A stretch of DNA of 10,676 nucleotides from Bacteroidia bacterium. GTDB taxonomy: Bacteria; Bacteroidota; Bacteroidia; NS11-12g; UBA955. Positions 4,902-10,676 of the stretch are shown here, in pieces (the first letter of the stretch is position 1; the number at the start of each line of letters is the position of its first letter). The position numbers and the translations under genes are program-made. Location: assembly GCA_014376345.1 (NCBI GenBank), contig JACMRS010000006.1:1-10676 (forward strand), given 5' to 3'. The notes under the pieces are model-generated. The model worked only from the letters and a program-made list of their open reading frames with translations, was not told where the DNA came from and made no database searches.

Positions 4902-7718
4902 TTATTTGCTGAGATACATGCTTTTTTTACTGTAAATTTCTCTGAATTCTGGATCCTTAGTGTCTTTAACAAATAGTATAGCTTCTCCTGTGCTTTTCAT
5001 TTCCGGTCCTAACTCACGACTTACATTAGGAAATTTGTGGAATGAAAATACCGGTAATTTAATGGCGAAACCTGATAACTTAGGTTTGATATCAAAATCT
5101 TTCAGTTTGTTTACACCAAGCATCACTTTCGCAGCAATATTGATATAAGGAACATCATGGGCTTTGCAGATAAAAGGCACCGTACGACTGGCTCTTGGAT
5201 TTGCCTCAATTACATAAACCTTTTCGTCTTTTATAGCAAACTGAATATTAAGTAAACCTCTTATGTTCATATTAAAAGCAAGTTTCTGACTGTATTCTTC
5301 CATCAGTGCTTTTACATTTTCAGATAAACTAAAAGGTGGTAAAACCGCACTGCTATCTCCACTGTGAATACCTGCAGGTTCGATATGTTCCATCATTCCG
5401 ATTACATGGTAGCTTTCGCCATCACAGATGACATCGCATTCAGCCTCTTCCGCTCTGTCCAGAAAATGATCTATTAGTACGCGGTTACCCGGTAAATCAC
5501 CAAGCAATGCAATTACTGCAGATTCAACTTCCTCATCATTTATCACAATCTTCATACCCTGTCCACCTAAAACATAACTAGGTCTTACCAGTACAGGATA
5601 GCCAACTTCATTCGCAATTTTTACAGCCTCTTCAGCAGTTTCGGCAACACCATATTTCGGATAAGGAATGTCAAGCTCTTTCAAAAGGTCAGAGAATAAT
5701 CCTCTGTCTTCGCTCATATCCATGTCTTTGTATGAAGTACCTATAATTTTTATTCCATGGGCTTCAAGTTTTTCAGCAAGTTTCAATGCTGTCTGTCCGC
5801 CAAGCTGAACTATAACTCCCTCAGGCTTTTCATGCTGGATAATTTCATAAATATGCTCCCAATAAACCGGCTCAAAATAAAGTTTGTCAGCCATGTCGAA
5901 ATCGGTACTTACAGTTTCAGGATTGCAATTAATCATAATCGCTTCGTAACCTGATTCCTTTGCTGCTAACAATCCGTGTACGCAACTATAATCAAACTCG
6001 ATACCCTGACCAATCCGGTTAGGACCACTTCCAAGCACAACAACTTTTTTGCGATCTGTGCTGACACTTTCATTTTCACCATCAAACGTAGAATAAAAAT
6101 AATTTGTCGGGGAAGGAAATTCTCCCGAACAGGTATCCACCATTTTGAAAACTCTTTTGATGCCTGATGCCATCCGTTTTGCAAAAACGTCATCTTCGGT
6201 GCAGTTTTTTAACAAATAAGCAATCTGATAATCACTGTAACCTTTCTTTTTTGCAGATGATAATAAATCAACTGAAATGGTATCCAATGAATAACGCTTA
6301 ATTTCTTTTTCAGTATTTACAAGATCCTGAACCTGTTCAAGGTACCAACGGTCTATGCGTGTTAATTTTTGTATTGAAGTAAGTGGAATTCCAATTTCTA
6401 CGGCATCTTTTAAATGAAATAACCTATCCCAGCTTGGGTTTTCAAGGCTGCTTGTAATTTCATCAATATTTCTTGTTCCTGTGCCGTCAGCACCCAATCC
6501 AAATTTTCTGATTTCTAAACTCTGGCATGCTTTCTGAAGTGCTTCCTGAAAGTTTCTGCCAATTGCCATTACCTCACCCACAGATTTCATCTGCAAGCCA
6601 AGTTCCTTTTCTGCACCTTTAAATTTATCAAAATTCCAGCGCGGTATTTTGATAATAACATAATCGATAGCAGGTTCGAAAAAAGCTGAAGTTGTTTTTG
6701 TTACAGGATTTTTAAGTTCGTGAAGATTATATCCTAAAGCAAGTTTGGCTGCAATTTTAGCAATCGGATAACCTGTTGCTTTTGAAGCCAGGGCAGAAGA
6801 TCGTGAAACCCTTGGGTTAATTTCAATAGCAATAATATCTTCATTTTCAGGATTAACAGCAAATTGTACATTACAACCTCCGGCAAATTTTCCAATCGCA
6901 CGAAGCATTTGAAATGACAAATCACGCATTTTCTGAAAACAAGTATCGCTTAGTGTCATAGCAGGCGCAATAGTAATACTGTCACCCGTATGAATACCCA
7001 TTGGATCAAAATTTTCGATAGTACAGATAACAGTCATATTGTTATCACTGTCTCTCAGCACTTCAAGTTCAAATTCCTTCCATCCTAAAACAGCTTGTTC
7101 TACCAAAACCTCGTGGGTAGGAGAAGCTTCTAAACCACGTCTGAGTGCTTCATCAAAATCCTCTTTTCTTTTAACAAAACCGCCACCGTAACCACCTAAA
7201 GTATAACTCGGACGAATTACCAGAGGATATCCTATTTTTTGTGCAATCTCTTTTCCTTCAAGATATGAATTTGCAGTACCTGAAGTTGCCACACCAATAC
7301 CAAGCTTAATCATTAACTGCCTGAAAGCCTCACGGTTTTCGGTAGTTTCAATGGCTTTGGTATCAACACCAATCATTTTAACACCATATTTTTCCCAAAT
7401 ACCTAATTCTTCTGCCTCTATTGCAAGATTCAAAGCAGTCTGACCACCCATAGTTGGCAACACAGCATCTATTTTTCTTTCAGAAAGAATTTTTTCTATT
7501 GACTGAACAGTAAGTGGCAAAAGATAAATATGATCTGCTGTTACTTTATCAGTCATAATTGTGGCAGGGTTGCTGTTGATCAGAGAAACCTCAATGCCCT
7601 CTTCCCTTAAAGAGCGGGAAGCCTGGCTACCTGAATAATCAAATTCACAAGCCTGACCAATGATAATTGGACCGGAACCGATGATTAAAACTGATTGAAT
7701 TGATTTGTCTCTTGGCAT
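4902..7718 (-). CDS. carB: Carbamoyl-phosphate synthase large subunit, short form without MGS-like allosteric domain
   Basis: The synthetase subunit makes carbamoyl phosphate from bicarbonate, ammonia (delivered by CarA) and two ATP, for pyrimidine and arginine synthesis. It has 938 residues, against about 1070 in E. coli. The first half has the N-terminal motif IIGSGPIIIGQACEFDYSG (12-30) and ATP-grasp residues in E. coli register: R129, R169, E215, Q285, E299 and N301. The second half repeats the pattern with VLGSGPNRIGQGIEFDYS (561-578), R712 in VRPSY, and E838/N840 in VIEANPR. The region between (about 400-550) is the oligomerisation domain. The protein ends at ELGPEMKSTGEAILF plus a 22-residue tail, exactly where the MGS-like regulatory domain (E. 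coli about 937-1073) should start. The end is clean, with no frameshift remnant, so this is a natural short form. I recall CarB of about 950 residues in Flavobacteriia. carA is not in the window. A -7 box lies 23 bp upstream of the ATG. Confidence 0.97.
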   Translation of the reverse strand: MPRDKSIQSVLIIGSGPIIIGQACEFDYSGSQASRSLREEGIEVSLINSNPATIMTDKVTADHIYLLPLTVQSIEKILSERKIDAVLPTMGGQTALNLAIEAEELGIWEKYGVKMIGVDTKAIETTENREAFRQLMIKLGIGVATSGTANSYLEGKEIAQKIGYPLVIRPSYTLGGYGGGFVKRKEDFDEALRRGLEASPTHEVLVEQAVLGWKEFELEVLRDSDNNMTVICTIENFDPMGIHTGDSITIAPAMTLSDTCFQKMRDLSFQMLRAIGKFAGGCNVQFAVNPENEDIIAIEINPRVSRSSALASKATGYPIAKIAAKLALGYNLHELKNPVTKTTSAFFEPAIDYVIIKIPRWNFDKFKGAEKELGLQMKSVGEVMAIGRNFQEALQKACQSLEIRKFGLGADGTGTRNIDEITSSLENPSWDRLFHLKDAVEIGIPLTSIQKLTRIDRWYLEQVQDLVNTEKEIKRYSLDTISVDLLSSAKKKGYSDYQIAYLLKNCTEDDVFAKRMASGIKRVFKMVDTCSGEFPSPTNYFYSTFDGENESVSTDRKKVVVLGSGPNRIGQGIEFDYSCVHGLLAAKESGYEAIMINCNPETVSTDFDMADKLYFEPVYWEHIYEIIQHEKPEGVIVQLGGQTALKLAEKLEAHGIKIIGTSYKDMDMSEDRGLFSDLLKELDIPYPKYGVAETAEEAVKIANEVGYPVLVRPSYVLGGQGMKIVINDEEVESAVIALLGDLPGNRVLIDHFLDRAEEAECDVICDGESYHVIGMMEHIEPAGIHSGDSSAVLPPFSLSENVKALMEEYSQKLAFNMNIRGLLNIQFAIKDEKVYVIEANPRASRTVPFICKAHDVPYINIAAKVMLGVNKLKDFDIKPKLSGFAIKLPVFSFHKFPNVSRELGPEMKSTGEAILFVKDTKDPEFREIYSKKSMYLSK

Positions 7719-7741
7719 AAATGCGGTAAATTAAAATTTGG

Positions 7742-7749
7742 CAAAATTA
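7742..7749 (-). promoter_or_regulatory. Candidate -7 box for carB
   Basis: TAATTTTG on the minus strand (7749-7742) matches TAnnTTTG exactly and lies 23 bp before the carB ATG at 7718, giving a leader of about 17 bases. I found no convincing TTTG/TTG at 17-23 bp upstream. The 152-bp divergent region 7719-7870 holds no ORF or strong repeat. Confidence 0.38.
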
Positions 7750-7870
7750 AACATTTTAACTTATAGAATGCCATAAGATTTAAAGTGTGTATAAAATTCA
7801 CAATCTATAGAAAAATTCATGTTTTGATGTGGTTGTAAAAAAGACTTAATTGCATCATTATTGAAATCTG

Positions 7871-9100
7871 ATGAAAAATAAGCTTACAATTTTTATCTTG
7901 GTTGGTATGGTACTGGGAATACTTTCCGGTTACCTTTATAGCAAATTTGCAAGTAAAGAAGAAATAGAATGGTTTGCCTCCCATGTTATTCTGTTAAGTG
8001 ATATTTTCCTTCGACTTATAAAAATGATTATCGGGCCGCTGGTATTGAGTACTCTGGCTGTTGGTATTGCAAAACTAGGAGACATTAAAGCAGTAGGCAG
8101 AATCGGCCTGAAAACAATTGGTTGGTTTATCGGAGCTACGATTATTTCATTATCTCTTGGACTTATTCTGATTAATTTCTTCGAACCCGGTGTAGGATTA
8201 AAAGGGGTTGCCCTTCCAGGAGCTGATGCTGCTATTGATGTTGTTAAAGACACATTTCCATTAAAAACATTTATTAATCACCTGATTCCAGAAAATATTT
8301 TCTCGGCATTAAGTTCTCACAAAGAAATACTTCAGATTGTGGTTTTCTCTATCTTCTTTGGAATTGCTACCGCTGCAATCGGTGAAAAAGGACAACCCGT
8401 CATCAAAGCATTGGATTCATTGGCACATATCATGCTTAAAATCACTAATTATGTAATGGGATTTGCTCCTTTTGCAGTATTTGGTGCAATCGCAGCAACA
8501 GTAGCAAAAAACGGTCTCGATATTTTGTTTATTTACAGTAAATTTATTGGTGAATTTTATTTTGGATTGTTGCTATTATGGATCATTCTGATTGCGTTGG
8601 GAAGTGCTTTTGTTAAAAAAAGAATCTGGACACTTTTGAAATATATCAGAGAACCTTTAATGATTGCTTTCAGTACAGCCAGCAGTGAATCGGCTTACCC
8701 GAAACTTCTCAACCAACTCGAAAGATTTGGTTGCCGCGACAGAATAAGCAGCTTTGTACTTCCGCTCGGTTATTCATTTAATTTAGATGGCAGCATGATG
8801 TATATGACATTCGGTTCTATTTTTATTGCACAGATGTACGGTATTCATTTAAGTTTTGTTGAGCAAGTTACAATGCTTCTGACATTAATGATAACGAGCA
8901 AAGGAATTGCAGGTGTACCAAGAGCTTCGCTTGTGGTAGTAGCTGCTACAATATCTTCTTTCGGCATTCCTGAAGCTGGCATTGCGTTGCTATTGCCTAT
9001 AGATCAGTTTCTGGATATGGGTCGTTCGGCAACAAATGTGGTTGGCAATGCAATGGCAACAGTTGCAGTTTCTAAAATGGAGGGTGAATTAGATTCCTGA
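7871..9100 (+). CDS. Dicarboxylate/amino acid:cation symporter (DAACS family, GltP/GltT-like)
   Basis: A 409-residue inner-membrane secondary transporter (PF00375), of full family length. The re-entrant hairpin 1 signature STASSESAYP is at 268-277, the TM7 motif NLDGS at 304-308 (family NMDGT), hairpin 2 SKGIAGVPR at 343-351, and TM8 DQFLDMGRSATNVVGN at 378-393. Aligned with GltPh from Pyrococcus by this TM8 motif, D378 corresponds to D390, D382 to D394, R385 to R397, N389 to N401 and N393 to D405. R397 contacts an acidic side chain, and D394 contacts the substrate amino group in GltPh; DctA has no Asp at the latter position. Both being present argues for glutamate/aspartate rather than C4-dicarboxylates. 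Asn at the D405 position removes a sodium-1 ligand, as in DctA, which may point to proton or altered ion coupling. The gene is divergent from carB and is followed after 51 bp by the MuiA-like gene. Confidence 0.93.
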   Translation: MKNKLTIFILVGMVLGILSGYLYSKFASKEEIEWFASHVILLSDIFLRLIKMIIGPLVLSTLAVGIAKLGDIKAVGRIGLKTIGWFIGATIISLSLGLILINFFEPGVGLKGVALPGADAAIDVVKDTFPLKTFINHLIPENIFSALSSHKEILQIVVFSIFFGIATAAIGEKGQPVIKALDSLAHIMLKITNYVMGFAPFAVFGAIAATVAKNGLDILFIYSKFIGEFYFGLLLLWIILIALGSAFVKKRIWTLLKYIREPLMIAFSTASSESAYPKLLNQLERFGCRDRISSFVLPLGYSFNLDGSMMYMTFGSIFIAQMYGIHLSFVEQVTMLLTLMITSKGIAGVPRASLVVVAATISSFGIPEAGIALLLPIDQFLDMGRSATNVVGNAMATVAVSKMEGELDS

Positions 9101-9106
9101 TTGCCG

Positions 9107-9150
9107 TTTACTTTTTTTGTAGTTACTGTATAGAGCACAAAAAAAGTAAA
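9107..9150. repeat. 14-bp perfect inverted repeat directly upstream of the MuiA-like start codon
   Basis: TTTACTTTTTTTGT (9107-9120) and ACAAAAAAAGTAAA (9137-9150) are perfect reverse complements around a 16-base loop. The repeat fills most of the 51 bp between the symporter stop (9098-9100) and the ATG at 9152. No U-run follows the right arm, so it is not a canonical intrinsic terminator, although it could still act in 3'-end formation or stability of the symporter message. In a read-through transcript the A-rich right arm, immediately before the start codon, would be paired. That could limit translation initiation, since Bacteroidota ribosomes favour A-rich unstructured leaders. The stem is mostly A-U, so its stability would be moderate. 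Confidence 0.6.
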
Positions 9151-9151
9151 G

Positions 9152-10676
9152 ATGAAACATTTAATAATAATTCTGGCTTCAGTTTTGCCTGCTTTAAGTT
9201 TTGGGCAAACAACAAAAACTATTACTTCGAAACCAGACAAGGCAACTGTTTATTTAACAGGTGCAGAACTTACCCATATTGAACAGGTAAGTCTTGCAAA
9301 CGGAATGAATGAAATTATTCTAGAAGGTGTATCACCAAACGCAGAAGAAGGATCAATATCTGCAATATTTAAAGGTGCCGGTTTTGTAATTGACACAAGA
9401 AAATCTTACAGATACCCTGAGCAATTAAAAAATAATTCTGATCTAAAAAAATATGCCCGCGAACTCGCACTTTTAATAGATTCGATTGAGGAAATAAATT
9501 TTTTACTAATAGATACCAAAAATAAATTAACAGCTTTAGAAAAAGAAAAATACCTGCTGCTTAATAACAGACTGATGAAAGGTGAATTTGAAAAAGATTC
9601 TATTGGTTTATTAAAGGGCTCATTAGATCTTTTAAGATCGCGTTTAAATAACATTGATGAGAACCATCTGGCTTGTGAACGTAAACAAGCTAAACAAATA
9701 AAAATACAAACATACTTGTATCAAAGAAAAGACTACCTCACTTTACTTCAGGAAAATGGAGGTGACACTGATCTTTCCTATCAGATACCGGTTTACCAAC
9801 TTATTATAACAATCAATGCCGATCAGCCATCTACAGGTTCTCTAATAGTAAAATATTATATCGCAGGTGCGGGTTGGATACCACTTTATGATATTCAGGC
9901 TTCTTCGGGAAAAGAAAAAATTAATCTGATATACCGCGGACAGGTTTATCAAAACTCCGGAATTAACTGGAAAGATATTGATCTGAAACTATCAACAAGT
10001 AATCCTGCTTATGGCAATGAAAAACCAATGCTTAGCGCTTGGCGACTTTATTTTGAAGACCTTAACAGTGCTTCGAGAAAACCGGCATCAGCTACTTTTT
10101 CAAATAATGGCATCAATCAATATCAATACAGATTAAAAGAAAAAAAAGCTGATGTAGATGATTTAAATGAAGAAACTGTTGAAGCAGCCCCGATTTTTAG
10201 TGTAACTGATAATTTTATGAATACTGAATATGACATCAAAGTTAAATATTCAATTGTGTCTGATAACAAGCCACACAATGTAATTATAAATTCACTTGAA
10301 ATACCGGTTTCATTGGCATATTCGAGTGTTCCCAAATTAGACAAGGATGCATTTTTAATGGGTAAAATTGCAAATTGGGAAGACTGGAAATTAATTCCGG
10401 GAACAGCTAAAATATATTTCGACGATTCATATATTGGTCAGACAATTGTAGATCCTGAAACAACTAAAGACACACTTTATTTAAACCTTGGAAGGGATAA
10501 ATCTATCATTATTAAACGACTTCCTGTAAAAGAAAAAACAAGAGAACAAACAATTGGCGACAATACAATTGTGACAAAAGTTTTTGAGATTACAGTGCGA
10601 AACACCAAAGGTGTAACTCTTCCATTTGAAATAGAAGATCAAATACCAATTACAAGCGAAAGCACAATTAAAATTA
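9152..10676 (+). CDS. MuiA-like exported protein with DUF4140 and DUF4139 domains (3' end missing, cut by window edge)
   Basis: 508 codons are open to the right edge. A signal peptide (MKHLIIILASVLPALSFGQ, cleavage near 19) is followed by a DUF4140-type N-terminal domain (about 24-120), with ATVYLTGAELTH at 31-42 and MNEIILEGVSP at 52-62. A charged helical, probably coiled-coil region (about 95-200) comes next, then a DUF4139 region from about 210, with the signature YYIAGAGWIPLYDIQ at 235-249 and NWKDIDLKLSTSNP at 272-285. The segment at 310-345 is polar and probably a flexible loop. Homologues are annotated 'mucoidy inhibitor MuiA family', a name taken from an expression phenotype, and biochemical function is unknown. 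The predicted location is the periplasm or cell surface. The ATG at 9152 is chosen because it begins the signal peptide and follows the 14-bp inverted repeat by one base. Family members run to roughly 550-650 residues, so perhaps 50-150 are missing. It may be co-transcribed with the symporter, but the hairpin between makes that uncertain. Confidence 0.88.
   Translation, partial: MKHLIIILASVLPALSFGQTTKTITSKPDKATVYLTGAELTHIEQVSLANGMNEIILEGVSPNAEEGSISAIFKGAGFVIDTRKSYRYPEQLKNNSDLKKYARELALLIDSIEEINFLLIDTKNKLTALEKEKYLLLNNRLMKGEFEKDSIGLLKGSLDLLRSRLNNIDENHLACERKQAKQIKIQTYLYQRKDYLTLLQENGGDTDLSYQIPVYQLIITINADQPSTGSLIVKYYIAGAGWIPLYDIQASSGKEKINLIYRGQVYQNSGINWKDIDLKLSTSNPAYGNEKPMLSAWRLYFEDLNSASRKPASATFSNNGINQYQYRLKEKKADVDDLNEETVEAAPIFSVTDNFMNTEYDIKVKYSIVSDNKPHNVIINSLEIPVSLAYSSVPKLDKDAFLMGKIANWEDWKLIPGTAKIYFDDSYIGQTIVDPETTKDTLYLNLGRDKSIIIKRLPVKEKTREQTIGDNTIVTKVFEITVRNTKGVTLPFEIEDQIPITSESTIKI

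Noticed and set aside
4897..4928. Hairpin TCAGC-TTATTT-GCTGA followed by T7 (4922-4928) as a terminator for the subtilase
   Set aside because: The stem is only 5 bp, the T-run starts 9 bp after it, and the hairpin overlaps the carB stop. It is too weak to call.
4902..4932. carB as a truncated pseudogene
   Set aside because: The reading frame is intact over 938 codons with all key residues. It ends in a coherent tail, and no MGS-like sequence follows in any frame because the convergent subtilase occupies that DNA. A natural short form explains it better.
7823..7854. TTTG-N20-TAATTGCA as a symporter promoter
   Set aside because: The -33 element is fine, but the -7 element has three mismatches in the TTTG half. 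I see no better candidate for this gene.
1..10676. CRISPR arrays, tRNA or rRNA genes, insertion sequences, toxin-antitoxin or defence genes
   Set aside because: I saw no regularly spaced repeats, tRNA-like cloverleaf sequence, transposase or defence-family motifs on either strand.

Overview
The window looks like a chromosomal segment from a member of the Bacteroidota (Bacteroidetes). The evidence is the AT-rich sequence, exact matches to the TAnnTTTG -7 promoter box that is characteristic of this phylum, a subtilisin-like protease with a type IX secretion (T9SS) C-terminal tail, and lineage-typical families (DUF4834, a GYF_2/DUF4339 membrane protein, a CarB without its regulatory domain). I see no rRNA, tRNA, CRISPR array, insertion sequence or phage gene. 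The genus cannot be fixed from this sequence.

Layout. Positions 1-1969 hold a leftward series: a DUF4834 small membrane protein, panD (aspartate 1-decarboxylase), a flippase-like integral membrane protein and, running off the left edge, rfaE2 (heptose 1-phosphate adenylyltransferase). panD, the flippase and rfaE2 are packed with a 3-bp gap and a 23-bp overlap and are probably one operon. Positions 1970-2139 are a divergent promoter region. It contains a 10-bp perfect dyad that overlaps the -7 box of the rightward gene. Positions 2140-2943 encode a GYF_2-domain single-pass membrane protein. Positions 2944-3312 hold no intact gene, but the minus strand carries what looks like the surviving C-terminal stub of a lost T9SS cargo gene. 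Positions 3313-4896 encode an intact secreted subtilase with its own T9SS tail.

The subtilase converges, with a 5-bp gap, on carB (4902-7718, leftward), the large subunit of carbamoyl-phosphate synthase. This CarB has both ATP-grasp halves intact but ends where the allosteric MGS-like domain should begin. A divergent intergenic region (7719-7870) separates carB from a rightward DAACS-family acidic amino acid symporter (7871-9100). It is followed by a 14-bp perfect inverted repeat and then by an exported MuiA-like DUF4140/DUF4139 protein that runs off the right edge.

Functionally the window mixes housekeeping biosynthesis (beta-alanine/CoA, carbamoyl phosphate for pyrimidines and arginine, LPS heptose) with envelope and secreted proteins. 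No multi-gene novel defence or metabolic system is visible. The more unusual signals are the T9SS tail remnant, the two perfect inverted repeats at gene starts, the probably leaderless panD, the CarB domain architecture and the mixed ion-site/substrate-site residues of the symporter.
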